Source: Pezicula radicicola (Eukaryota > Ascomycota > Leotiomycetes > Helotiales > Dermateaceae). From it: a stretch of DNA of 64,000 nucleotides. The position numbers and the translations under genes were made by a program. The stretch spans positions 317,300-381,299 of the forward strand of contig PDUO01000039.1 in assembly GCA_003008705.1 (NCBI GenBank), given 5' to 3'. Shown here in pieces: positions 33,488 through 45,177 of this stretch (its first letter is position 1; each line of letters starts with the position of its first letter). The notes beneath the pieces are model-generated. The model had not been told where the DNA came from. It saw only the letters and a program-made list of their open reading frames with translations, and made no database searches.

Positions 33488-34541
33488 ATGGTTGACTTCG
33501 GACAGAACACCACTGGTGATGAGGTAGTTGCCCACTTTGTTAATCGGGTTGAAGGATGTACATGTAAGTAAAAGACGAGCATTTGTCAAACAGAAAACTA
33601 ACTCAACCACTTTAGTTGTCATTAATGGAATACTTCCAGGAGGCCTTGGGGAAGGAATCGTCAGTTCTCTTGCCCGCGGCAATCCTACACGACTTGTGCT
33701 GGTGGCTAGCCCCGACAATATACAGGACGTTAAGCTCTTGATCACTACACTCCAAAGCTCATATAATGGCATCATATTCGCTCTGATCGCGATGGATGGC
33801 TCCTCCTTTTTCAGCGTTAGGAAGGCAGCACAGGAGATCCTGGCGGACGTTGGTATTGCCCATATCGACGTGATTATCAACGTCCCAACTGAGATGCCAG
33901 GCCCGTATACCGAGACAGAGGACGGAATGGAGAATTTGTTGCAACGCAATTACTTGAGCCACTTCCTCTTAACCAACAAGTTGCTACCTAAGCTTCTACC
34001 GGCCTCAAGCCCTCGGGTGGTGAATGTCAGCAGCAGCGCGAACACGATTTCGGCCATGCACTGGGATGATCTTAACTTCAAGGCACCAGGTGCGTACGAG
34101 CAGTGGACAGCTTACGGCCAGACCAAGACTGCGGGTGTGCTGTTCAGTGTTGCGCTTAACCGGCGATTGACATCGTCCATTCCGGCCTTTCGTTCATACG
34201 CGTTGCACCCAGGAGGCGTGAAGACGAAATTACAAACGCAGCTAAGTGCGGAAGCCCTGAAGTGGGCATACGAAGGCACGAAAAAGAGATTTGGAGAGGC
34301 AACAGCCAAAGATTTCTTCACTTGGAAGACATTGGCTGCCGCATCCTCTACGCCTTTACGGGCTGCTCTTGACCTTTCTCTATCTGGCCGCGAAGGTGTT
34401 TGGCTTCAGGACTGTGAGCTCTTTCCAGAGTCGGTTCACTTGGCTTCCTGGTCTCAGGATCCAGAGGACGCACAGAGGTTATGGAAGATGAGTGAAGATC
34501 TGGTCAGCGAGAGATTTGAAGTTCAAAGCATAGTTAGCTAA
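33488..34541 (+). CDS. Short-chain dehydrogenase/reductase, retinol-dehydrogenase-like, 2 exons
   Basis: Exons 33488-33563 and 33616-34541, with a 52-bp intron (gtaagt donor, CTAAC branch, ttag acceptor). The product is 333 aa. The N-terminus MVDFGQNTTGDEVVAHFVN leads into VINGILPGGLGEGI, a modified glycine-rich cofactor motif (ING in place of ITG). The NNAG position reads INVPTE, also unusual. The catalytic serine (VVNVSSSAN) and YGQTK (YxxxK) are present, so the protein may be active with altered cofactor binding. It is divergent from the flavin monooxygenase and lies upstream of the NR-PKS in the same direction. The best guess is an oxidoreductase acting on the polyketide; the exact substrate cannot be told. 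Confidence 0.85.
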
Positions 34542-34970
34542 TCAGTTTGCACATGATGCGCTGCAGAGAGGCCCATTGATTGCTGAAATGGGGATTTCTT
34601 GGATGTTGTAATTGTAACATTCCACTAAGTGATTTATCTTTTAGAGAACGCACTTAGTATATTTTGTACTTTTACTTGCACTTTCGATAATACTAAGCCT
34701 GTATCCTGTCTTGTGTATGAGTCGGATGTCGTATGTCGTTAACGGCGGGATGTGGAAGCAGCGATTACTTGGCATACTACCGAGTGCCCCCCTGGGGAAC
34801 CATGTGTCAAGGACTACGTAGAGATAAGACCCTTGGTTCCACCCCAGATATTGAAAGGATGCTGCGATAAATATCATTCGATAATTGCGGAGACTTGCAG
34901 TACCGTAATTGCTGAGGCAGAATCATCTAGACAACGACATGGGAAAAGAAGACTAGGCACTTGGCAACTC

Positions 34971-35322
34971 GGCGCGGCGATGGCGTGAACAGATTTGGAT
35001 AAGATGGTACGATGAAATTGAGTGATATATGCCGAGTAAACCGAAGAACTCAAATCAATGTCCAGCAGAGGCATATTTTGCTTAAAGTTCTTAAGGGCCC
35101 GAAATGTCTCCTAAGGGCTAACACTACCCTAAAGGAACTTAACCCCGGCGCGGCGATAGCGTGAACAGATTTGGATAAGATGGTACGATGAAATTGAGTG
35201 ATATATGCCGAGTAAACCGAAGAACTCAAATCAATGTCCAGCAGAGGCATATTTTGCTTAAAGTTCTTAAGGGCCCGAAGTGTCTCCTAAGGGCTAACAC
35301 TACCCTAAAGGAACTTAACCCC
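34971..35322. repeat. Tandem duplication, two 176-bp units
   Basis: Unit 1 is 34971-35146 and unit 2 is 35147-35322. They differ at about two positions (gatggcg/gatagcg and cgaaatg/cgaagtg), both G/A transitions. Near identity points to a very recent duplication. Confidence 0.93.
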
Positions 35323-36015
35323 GAAGAGATCCCTATTAACTCTAATTCTGAGAATAAGCAAATCATCCTACGTATACATATCCCGGGACCTGGCTAGTGA
35401 TTTAGCTGCTAGGGTTTCTTTGTCCCCAACTCGGCACCGCGGTTTTTAGGAGTCCCTCGACGGCCCTCCTTGGACGGTGAAGGAGCACTAATTCGTGTAA
35501 AGTTTACCGCAAATGAGAAGGAATCTCAGGATCAAGAGACCGAAGATCATTCTGGGGTTGGTGTCTACTGCTCTGTATTAAAGGAACTTGCAAAAGTATC
35601 TCCCGTGTAAGTTCAGCTCTAAGCGACCAGTTGTCTAATACGGCAAATATAAACAAGGAGCATTCTATTTTCATATGTGTTTACCGTAATATCGATGATA
35701 TCAGATCTTATATCAGCATGATACATACTGCTACCTGAACAAGTACCCCTTGAAATAAGATTGGGGGTTAATAAGGTTAATTAATGCTGGAGTGCAATAG
35801 ATAACAGACTTAGTATGAGATACGATGGCTGGAACTTAGAATCTAAGTGGAGCCGTATCAGCTAAATGAGTGGAAAAGTGTATCGAGGAGAACCCAATTC
35901 TACTTCTCACTCAGGTGAGACGTGTCACGCTTGGCGTGTATCTCTGCTACTCATAACGCTGGGAGAAACAAAAACAACGACTATGCTAGAACCTAATTCT
36001 TAAAAGCGTCCTCGG

Positions 36016-36023
36016 TATAAAAT
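36016..36023 (+). promoter_or_regulatory. Probable TATA box of the NR-PKS
   Basis: tataaaat lies 110 bp before the ATG at 36133, in a pyrimidine-rich leader (ctctttcatcccatctctttc). Confidence 0.5.
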
Positions 36024-36132
36024 GTCACCAGTTCCCAAAATTGCTAACGGATTCCCGCTCTTTCATCCCATCTCTTTCATTCCATAATTCAACCGTTTGT
36101 ACGAATTAAGTCTTCTGTGTATTTTTACAAAC

Positions 36133-39100
36133 ATGTCAGCCGTGTCCAAAAGGCCATCCGCGGCATTCTTTTGCCCAGTGCCATTCTTGGTTGGCGCTGA
36201 CTACTTGGTACAAATACGCCGCCGAATCCTTGAAAACCCATTTCTACACCCGTTGGGAGAAGCGATAAAGGAAGCTCCTCAACTATGGGATTCCCTTTCA
36301 CGCGACAACAGGGCAGGGCATGTGGCCGTCGGGGCTAGAGGCGCAGAGTTCGCAAAGGGTTTCCAGACATGGATGGAGACCGGAGAACCTGGAGTAATTG
36401 CGAGCCAGCGTTCGACCATAGTCAGCTTTCCACTTCTCATCGTCACTGGAATCTACCAGTGGTGCACATATCTTGAGATGGCCGGCCTCACTCAGGCCGA
36501 GGTAATTGAAGGTCTCAATGTTGGTGGGATCCAGGGTTACTGTGGCGGCATATTGAGCGCCGTTACAGTTTCAGGCGCTGCCACCGAGGAAGAACTAGGC
36601 CGTAGGGCAGCTGATGCCTTCCGGATAGCGTTTGTTCTAGGTGTTTTTATGTCAGAAGGCGAAGTTGGCCCACCGGAGAATGCCCCGGACATGTTGATTG
36701 TGCGGCTCAAACACCCTGGCCAGGATAAGGAACTGATGGAGCAATTCCCAGGGGTAAGGGCAGATAACCAGACAAACAAGTAATCATCATATGCTAACTG
36801 AACGGCCATCTAGATTTATGCGTCAGCTACCACAAACCCAGTCACCATTTGTTTTGCTGGAAGGCAGTCGGAGCTTGCGCCGTTGAAGACATACGTCGCG
36901 GCCAATCGTATGTTTTCAATTCAGACCTACCCTACGGGCACGGGTCACGATCCGAGAAACAAGAAGTACCTCTCCAACATGCTGGCCATCATCGCCGAAC
37001 ATGGGCTTATCAGCTTCCCGTCAGCTGATTCGTTGAGAGTTATCGTCCAGTCAAATTCTGATGGCGAGCTCCTAGCGGGTGAGACGCCGGCTGAGCTTGC
37101 AGAAAATGTCCTGGGTAACATTTTATGTGGTCGATGTGAGTGGTATACAGTGGTGGAAAAGTTGGCGAAGAGAGTTCGTGAACACTATGGTGAATCTTCA
37201 CATTCGCTGCTCCTGCTTGGCGGTTACGATTGCGTTCCCGTTGAGCCATTTCATCAGATGTCCTTGAAGGTCACCAAGATCGACGTCGTTCTTACCTTGA
37301 GGGAGCTGATGCAGTCCCGAATCGAGCTCGGAAGTTACAATGACGATGCTATTGCTGTGGTAGGCTCGGCGTGCCGTATTCCTGGCGCCAGCAACCTTGA
37401 CGAGCTCTGGGAGATGCTAGAAAAAGGTGTATCTCGGTGTGAGGAAGTGCGACCGGACCGAGTGCCGCTGTCTGGAAGCCATAGAGCATCAATGGACCCC
37501 AAGGTAAGACCTTCCCCTGCATGATATCTGCGCAATTCGAGTAAGTTTGACTTGGGTAAAGGCTGACGGGTGTTCCTGACTGCAGTTTACAAGCAATCGA
37601 AAGTGGTTCGGCAATTTTGTAGACAACGTAGATCAGTTCGACAACGACCTTTTCGGAATGAGCCCTGCTGAGGCATCGTGGATGGATCCGCAACAGAGAA
37701 TCCTACTCGAGCTTGCATTCGAGGCGTTGGACTCCCATGGCCACCTTGGTCACAGATCCCATCGGCGTGAAGCAGGTCAGCAAGTTGGATGCTTCATCGG
37801 CGGCTCGCTGCTTGAATACAACGAGCATACGACAACCCACGCGCCAACAGCCTACTCAGCCATCGGTACCATGCAAGCCTTTCAATGCGGCCGGATCAGT
37901 CACCACTTTGGTTGGTATGGACCATCCGAAACCATTGACACGGCCTGTTCCAGTTCTCTGGTCGCCATCAGCCGAGCAGTATCCGCGATCCGGGCGGGCG
38001 ACTGCTACATGGCGGTTGCTGGCGGTGCCAGTATACTGGGAGGCGTGAACTATTACCTCGACCTCGCCAAAGCCCGTTTCTTGAGCCCGACGGGTCAGTG
38101 CAAGGTGTTCGACGTATCGGCGGACGGCTACTGCCGCGCTGACGGGGCTGGCATTGTCGTCTTGAAGCGGTTGAAGCACGCTCTGGCTTCGGGCGACAAC
38201 ATTCTGGCTGTGATTCCCGGCGCTGGAACGAACCAAGGCGGGTTATCCAGAGGCATCACGCTCCCCGATGGACAGGCGCAGAGGCAGTTGTATCAACGTG
38301 TCTTGGACTCAGCTCGCCTGAAGCCCAAAGACATCTCGTACATCGAGTGCCACGGAACCGGGACGCAGGCCGGCGACCCGAATGAGATCGGTGGGCTGCG
38401 TGCGGTGTTTGGTGACGGAGAGCGAGAGAAGAAGCTGTACGTAGGCTCGATCAAGGGCAACGTGGGCCATGCGGAGGCTGCTGCTGGCATCACTGGCCTG
38501 ATGAAGGTGCTAGCCATGTTACGCAACGGCAAGATCCCACCGCAGGCCAGCTTCAATGAGGTGAACCCCAATCTCGGCGCTCTGGAGTCGTTCAAGATGG
38601 CCATCCCCACCGGAACCGTCCAGCCCTGGGAAGCGTCCGGCAATGTGCGCAGAGCCCTTGTCAACTCGTACGGTGCCGCCGGCTCCAATGCCTCTCTCGT
38701 CGTGTGCGAGACACCGAACAGTCGGCCCAAGAGCGGCTGGTGGATGGATGGAAACCACAACACGGCAACCAGCAGTGAGCCTCTGACCTGGCCTATTCTG
38801 GTCACAGCCGCCTCCAAGGCCAGTCTCCAGGCCAATTGCCATGTGCTCGCAAAGACGCTGCGGTCGACCAAGCCAAGCGTACGTGAGTTCCTGTGGACGC
38901 TCTCCGAGAAGCGACAGCGACATAAGTTCCGAGCCGCATTTGCCGTCGACAGCAACGTGGACCCGACTGAGTTGGCAGCAACGCTGGAAAAGACGGCATC
39001 CTCCTCATCCATTGCGATCCCCTCGAAACCAAAGCCGGTGGTGCTGGTCTTCGGCGGCCAGTCTCAACGCACCATTCACCTGGACCGCAGTCTCTACGAT

Positions 39101-42100
39101 ACCTGCCCGGCCCTGCGTGGTCACCTAGCCGAGTGCGATGCCATCTTGACCGAGCTGGGCTACCCCCCCGTTGCCGCAGACCTCTTGAAGCACGAGAAGG
39201 TGGACCAGGATGTCCTGCTGCTGCAGACCGGCACCTTTGCCATTCAGTACAGCTGTGCGAAGACGTGGGAAGAGGCTGGCTTGCAAGTTCAAGCCGTGGT
39301 CGGCCATAGCTTCGGAGAGCTGACTGCCCTGACCTTCGCCGGGGCTCTCAGCCTGCGTGATGGAATCCGCGTCGTCGCCCAACGAGCATCGCTGATGCAG
39401 ACGGCATGGGGACCAGAAAGGGGCGTGATGCTTGCGGTCCACTCCTCTCTGGAAACGGTGGAGGCTCTCAGTGCCGCGATCCCTGGCCTGGAGATGGCCT
39501 GTCACAACTCCCTTGCCAGCCAGGTCGTTGTGGGTACAGAGAGTGAGATCAAGGAGGCTGAGGCTCTGTTGGAGGCACGCTTCAAGGGCACCCGATTCCA
39601 ACGGGTTGACGTTACCCATGGCTTCCACTCGAAGTTCGTGGACGACATTCTCCCCGGCCTCCGCGAGCTGGACGACTCCCTCACCTTCCTGAAGCCCCGT
39701 ATGCACCTGGAGCTTTGCCTGGCCGACGAACACGACTCGATACCTCAGCCCGGCCACATCGGGCGCCATGCACGCAACCCGGTCTTCTTCACCACGGCCC
39801 TCACTCGGCTTGCCCAGAGACTGGGTCCATCAGTCTGGCTCGAGGCCGGCACCGACTCGCCCATCATTGGTATGGCCAAACGGGCTGTCCCAGATGCCGG
39901 CGACCATTCGTTCCACCCGCTGAAGTTCAAGGGAGCCCGCTCACCGGAGAAGGTGATGTGCGACACCACCATCGCCCTTTGGCGTCTGGCCATTGATACT
40001 ACCTACTGGCCGTGGGTCGGCGTCAAGGATATGAAGATGGCCAGCTTGCCTCTGTACCAGTTTACCCGCAAGTCGTTCTGGACTCGCTGGGTTGATCATC
40101 CTGCAGAGCTCCAGGAGCGTCTCGACGAGGCTCTCCAATCGAAACCACTTATTCCAGCGGCAGTAACGGTTGCTCCAGTGGACAAGCTTGTTTCTCCTCC
40201 TCCGCCCAATTCTAACCGCTACCCGGTCAACATCAACAGCAGTCGCTTCCAGCAGATCGTCTCCGGCCACTCGGTCTGCGAACAGCCCATGTGCCCCGCT
40301 TCCATGTACATGGAATGTGTGGCCTTGAGTGTCCAGATATACGAATCCAGCGCCAAGCGTTCCTTTGGAGGAGCTGGAGTGGCCCTGAGTTTCAAGCAAG
40401 TGTCTTTTGAGAGCCCGCTGACCCTGCGATCTGATCAGCAGGTGGCGGTGGTCCTCGATGCGCAGCCTGACGACGGCCGATCTTGGACGTTCCGCCTTGA
40501 GAGCACCGTTGCCAGTCGGACTACAGTCCATGCTTGCGGTGTGATCGCCCAAGTGGCATCTCCCGACATGAGCCACCTCAAAGTTCTGCTCAGTGACCGA
40601 GCTCAAGAACTGAAGTCGAAGCCTGACGCCGAGACAATTAACGCCCGACGGTTCTATAAGTTATTCGAAAGTCTGGTTGACTACTCGGCTGTGCTGCGTG
40701 GCGTCCACTCATCAACGCTCCACGAGAACTGGGCTGTAGCCACTGTCAAATGCCCCAAGCAGATCGTAGCAACCCACGAGACTCACAGTTCGGTTTTGGA
40801 CTTGGCTGATGCTGCCATCGCCGACAATTTCGTCCAGGTTCTCGGCCTTGCCATTAACACGAGCGACAATGTCTCTCCAGGTCTAGCCTACCTCCTCTCA
40901 CATATCAACAGCTTCACCTTCTTGCCTGGCTGCAAACTTCTCGACACCACTAGCACATGGACGGTGGTGAGCCATTATGGCCCCGAGAAGGGGTCGAAGG
41001 CTCTTTCCGGCCAAATCTACGTGCTCGACGGCCAGGGAGATATTGTCGCGTGCGCGGTGGGTGTCAGCTTCGCACAAATCCGCCTCAATGCCCTTGGCCG
41101 CGTCCTTAACGCGGCCACGGGGGATAAGTCACACTTCACAGCTGCGAAGATTCAAGAGGCCTCAGCCTTGACCCCATCTCGCATTGCTGCTCCGGCCTCT
41201 ATTGCCTCAGCACCTGCAACCGCTGCGGCAATCATCACTCCACCCCCAATGGTGGTGGCAGAGCCACAACAAGATTCAGTGTCAACTCCGTCTGTGCCTG
41301 CTGAGTTGCAGGTACGCCAGGTCATTGCTCGGTACACCGGTGCCATTGCAGACGAGATGCCTTCTGATGCTACTATAGCTGAGCTAGGTGTCGATTCTCT
41401 GGCTATTGTAGAGTTAGCCGATGAGATCGGTAGCTTGTTTAAGAAGGATTTTCCAAAGGATGACCTCAGCAACATGACGCTAGAAGCACTCATCGGTACA
41501 TGTGGTACTATTGTTAACGCTCCCGCTGCTCCGGCTTCTGTTGCCTCAACACCTGCTGCTGCTGCGGTAATTTTCACTCCACCTCCCATGGTAGTAGCAT
41601 CAGAGCTACAACGACAAGATTTAGTATCAGCTCCATCTGTCAACGTTGAGTTGCAGGTGCGCCAGGTCATTGCTCGATATACCGGTGCCATTGCAGAGGA
41701 GATACCTTCTAATGCTACTATAACTGAGCTGGGTGTCGATTCTCTGGCTATCGTTGAGTTAGCCGATGAGATCGGTAGCTTGTTTAAGAAGGATTTTCCA
41801 AAGGACGATCTTAGTAACATGACGCTAGAAGCACTTATCGGTGCATGTGGCACCGATGTTGGTGCTGCCGCGACTGGAGAAATCTCATCAGTCTCTAGCA
41901 CTACCAGTGAAGATTCTTTTGAAGTCGTCGAGAAAGTAGCGGTTTATAATGCTGGTGTGAGCGCCGATGTGTACATGCCCACTACCGCAGGCTCAAGGCC
42001 CTTGGGTGCGGGTACGTCGTAATATCCAGTTTCCCTAGCGTTTATTTATCTTCCTGCCCAGTGTAGCTTTCCCACTAATAAGTGTCGATGGGAAGCCTGA

Positions 42101-43272
42101 CGTGTATCATTAATGCTCAATAACTATCTACATTATGCAACTGTATTTCCGTCCCAGTTTTGCTCCAAGTGCTGACTTACCTGTTGAAGCCATTCTCATC
42201 CATGGCGGCGGTCATATGGCCCTCTCCAATAAGACCATTCCTATCTCCGCCACTATAGCCCTTCTCAAGATGGGATTCGTGACCGTCAATGTAAACTATC
42301 GCCTCTGTCCAGAGGTTAACTTGACCGATGGTCCTATGACTGACACACTTGACACGTATCGATGGGTTCTCAAGTCGCTGTCTGCACTTGGGAAAACCAA
42401 AGGCCTAAACATCGATGTTTCCAGAGTCGTAGCTGTAGGATGGTCGAGTGGCGGTCACCTAGCAATGGCACTGGACTGGATGATCCGAGATGCCGGGTTG
42501 CCTGCGCTCAAAGCGGTGCTGTCATTCTATGCACCCGTTGCATGGGCTAGTGGTAGTAAGTACACGAAGCAAAGTCCTCCAACTACACCCAAGCATATTG
42601 TTTAGATGCTGGCAAATGGAGGTAGGTCTAACATTGATACAGAACTTCACCAAAATTTTCCACGAAATGAATTGTCAGATAAAGATCGGCAGGCACTGAA
42701 GGGGTTGATCCAGAAATCACCCAAGTTACCGGTAAGGAAAATCCCTCCCGAAAACCTGTATGGGTCGTCGAACTAACGCAGCATGTCGCCTTCAGAGGAC
42801 ACAGTACAATGAAGTGCTGCAATATGGCTTCGCTGAGGATTACTACGCGCTACGATGGGTCAGGGAGCAGGACATCCGCTCGCAGCTCATCGCCGCAGCC
42901 ATGGTGCCCGGGCACTACTTGCCCTTGTTGATGCGCGGCCTCCCGTCCAGTACCAGCGATTCAGACCTCGAGGCGTGCGTACAGCCTGTGGAGAAAGAGA
43001 TTGTCGAAGCCATCTGCCCCCTCACTCGAGTTCGCCGTGGTGAGTACCGAACGCCCACGTTCATCATCCACGGCCTCGACGACGACATCGTGCCGCCGGC
43101 GTCATCCCAGGAGCTCTGCGATGCCCTCCATACTGCTGGTGTCCCGTGTGAACTGCTTTCTGTTCCACATGCTAGCCATGCTTTCGATTATAACCTGCGT
43201 TACGGGGACAAGGCCTGGCACGCAACTGTTGGTCCGGGGTTCACTTTCCTGTCTCACTGGGCATTCTTGTAG
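36133..43272 (+). CDS. Non-reducing polyketide synthase (SAT-KS-AT-PT-ACP-ACP-hydrolase), 6 exons
   Basis: Exons: 36133-36753, 36814-37503, 37586-42018, 42158-42555, 42643-42731 and 42796-43272. The product is 2235 aa. The start ATG at 36133 has a good context (aaacATGtc); an earlier TTG in frame is rejected. SAT (1-380) has the GYCGG nucleophile motif. KS (about 383-800) has DTACSSS with Cys near 558. AT has GHSFGE near 1011. PT (about 1275-1590) has the VSGHSVCEQPMCPASMYM histidine and an ADNFVQ aspartate. Two almost identical ACPs (about 1679-1745 and 1791-1858) each keep GVDSL. The C-terminal domain (about 1925-2235) is an alpha/beta hydrolase with IHGGGH, GWSSGGHL, a GLDDDIVP acidic loop and a late HASHAFD. 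There is no C-methyltransferase. The final hydrolase is not a separate gene: intron 42019-42157 (gtaata...cccag) joins it in phase. The enzyme is expected to accept the HR-PKS acyl chain and form a resorcylic-type ring. Confidence 0.94.
41186..41866 (+). repeat. Internal tandem duplication of linker plus ACP in the NR-PKS
   Basis: Two units of about 340 bp (offset 339 bp in the linker, 345 bp in the ACP, so one 6-bp indel) encode the Ala/Pro-rich linker with TPPPMVVA and the ACP beginning VRQVIARYTGAIA. The ACPs differ at only about six residues over 65, so the duplication is young or kept uniform by gene conversion. Confidence 0.9.
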
Positions 43273-43576
43273 TAGCATCCTCTCTCGCCAGGGCATTCAG
43301 ATACCCACTTGATACTGAGTTTTATTTTGCTTTAATTAAGTATAAGGGTATAATTAAATATTAAGAATCATCTATTAGCAAATATTACATGACTGCTGCT
43401 ACAGGAGCTACTTCGCTTTGCCTTACTAACTGTACACTTGTTCACATTCCTAATTCGAAAGAGACTGCATAATCCACCCACCCCAACAGAGTTTTGCTAG
43501 CATAACGTTGGCTGGTGCTCTCTTTATCGATCGATACTGCTCAACAGATCTATATCCTCTCAAGCACGTGGACTTT

Positions 43577-43800
43577 TGTTGCCGAATATTACCGAATATG
43601 AAACCATTGCCACCGTCAGAAATATATTACCAAATTCATGTAAATAAGCAACATGTCAGCATTACGCCTGGAGCTTATTCTGACGATTTCCCCATATAAA
43701 TTGACTCATTTCGGCTCATTTCTCCATGTTATGCAGGCTATTCTGGCCATTACACTCATTTTGTATATATATCCTCATATTTCCCTAGCTAGATAATGCA
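43577..43800 (+). repeat. Putative copia 5' LTR (second family)
   Basis: The block begins tgttgccgaatatt and ends gataatgca (TG...CA), contains catataaattg as a TATA-like site, and lies just before a copia gag frame at 43874. No second LTR is visible to confirm the borders. Confidence 0.5.
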
Positions 43801-43873
43801 AGCAATAGCCACTTGACCAATTGACCAACCACGAGCGTCAAAACCACCTGAAATCACCCAGAAACCATCCACA

Positions 43874-44299
43874 ATGACTACCAAGTCTACCCTCATCCTC
43901 AATGACTCTACTGACTGGCAGAACTGGCTGCTAGGAGTACGCAAAACTGCCCAGGCTGGCAGGAACCCTGTATGGACGTATATCGATCTCTTATTGGCCA
44001 CTCAACCAGTATTACCTACCCAACTAGAACAACCAGTTCTCGTAGAAACCCCATTGTCGACCCTAGCAGAAATCGAGACTTCGAAAGTACAATTCGATAG
44101 CTTTCGAATCAAGTAGGATATCTAGAAAAGGACCACTCAACTAATCAACGAAAAGCTAGACGCCCTAGCGTCTATACAGAAACACATATACGAGACCGTT
44201 GCCCCACAACACCTGTTATTGATTCGCAACACTAAAACGATATAGGAAACCCTCACCACATTAAAATCAAGATTTGCCCTATCAGACCGAGCCCGTAGG
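43874..44299 (+). pseudogene. Copia gag fragment
   Basis: The frame starts MTTKSTLILNDSTDWQNWLLGVR, the usual opening of fungal Ty1/copia gag proteins. It continues after in-frame stops (near 44115 and 44244) with EKLDALASIQKHIYETV and TLKSRFALSDRARR. It is cut at 44299 by the LTR of a gypsy-type remnant. Non-functional. Confidence 0.75.
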
Positions 44300-44500
44300 T
44301 GTGACGAGTTGCAAGTGGTTTGTTTCAACCAAACGACTGGTATATTACAAGGAGGAAATACTGAGGAGAGAAGACTAGAATACAGGAGCAGACTGTGTGT
44401 TTATATGCAACAGCCGACGAGAAACATGGTGTTGCTACGGAAACGCAGGTCCTGTGACTGGCCAGGACCAAGTCTGACCTACGGTGTCTAACCCGTGACA
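44300..44500 (-). repeat. Gypsy-type LTR (201 bp) inserted into the copia gag
   Basis: On the minus strand it begins tgtcacgggttagacacc and ends ctcgtcaca (TG...CA), and it has a gcatataaacacac TATA-like site. It directly follows, in minus-strand order, a purine tract (aggaggaggaggggggg) and the chromodomain frame, so it is the 3' LTR. Confidence 0.72.
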
Positions 44501-44502
44501 TT

Positions 44503-44912
44503 ACCCCCCCTCCTCCTCCTCTAGCGCCCCCTTTTTCTTCGTCCACTTGGTACAGCCTCCTCCTGCCGACGTTCATATTCGTCAAGTGCAGTAGTATCTT
44601 CTACGGCGTTAGCTGGTTCCCATGTTGGCCTCTAGTAGCCTGTCCATTTCACTAAGTACTTCTTCCTATAGCCCCTCCCTCTTCGTACAAGCCTCTCTCG
44701 GAGAATCGACTCAACTTCATACTCGACGTCCTCACCAACTATCCAAGGCTCGGGCTGGCTGTTAGTTACCTGTTGGCTCGGCAAGGGGTCTGTAGCAGCT
44801 AGTCTTAGTAAGTTAGAATGGAAGACATTATAAATTCCTAGCGGAGTGTCTAGCCGGAAGCTATAAGAGCTTATCACTTCGGTGACCGTAAACTTAGTAT
44901 ATTTTTTTAGTA
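44503..44912 (-). pseudogene. Gypsy (chromovirus) integrase C-terminal chromodomain fragment
   Basis: The minus-strand frame reads FHSNLLRLAATDPLPSQQ, then EDVEYEVESILRERLV, then YLVKWTGY, the chromodomain of Ty3/gypsy chromovirus integrases. After an in-frame TAG the expected PTWEPANAVEDTTALDEYE follows. The rest of pol is missing. Confidence 0.8.
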
Positions 44913-45177
44913 GTAAAAGTCTAAAGAGAATCTAAGAGTATTAAATTCTTATTTCCGGCCCGGAATTGCGGCAAGAGGGGCGGCCTCTTTCTGGAGTTAA
45001 CACCTGATTTTGATCCCAGGGACTAGGCGAGATAGGTAGTGGTTTATACAACATTTCCAATATAGACATTGATAAAATCAACACGGTAGGCAAGAGTATG
45101 TGACAGGACTTACAAACAGTCCATCGATTCTCCAACTGTACAGTTGAGTTGGATGTGATCATTAGTGAGATCTCAGA

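Larger units (their letters stand above)
34542..36132. other. Intergenic region upstream of the NR-PKS
   Basis: About 1.6 kb containing a 176-bp perfect-looking tandem duplication (34971-35322) and a TATA box near 36016. I see no gene in it. It should hold the NR-PKS promoter. Confidence 0.65.

Noticed and set aside
38293..39769. Several minus-strand frames of 130-240 codons
   Set aside because: They are shadows of the GC-rich KS and AT coding sequence of the NR-PKS.
41152..41901. Minus-strand frame of 249 codons with an internal repeat
   Set aside because: It is the complement of the duplicated ACP region of the NR-PKS; the repeat only mirrors the ACP duplication.
42135..43272. Independent alpha/beta hydrolase gene
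   Set aside because: Phase-compatible introns join it to the NR-PKS, and no good start codon context or promoter lies before it.
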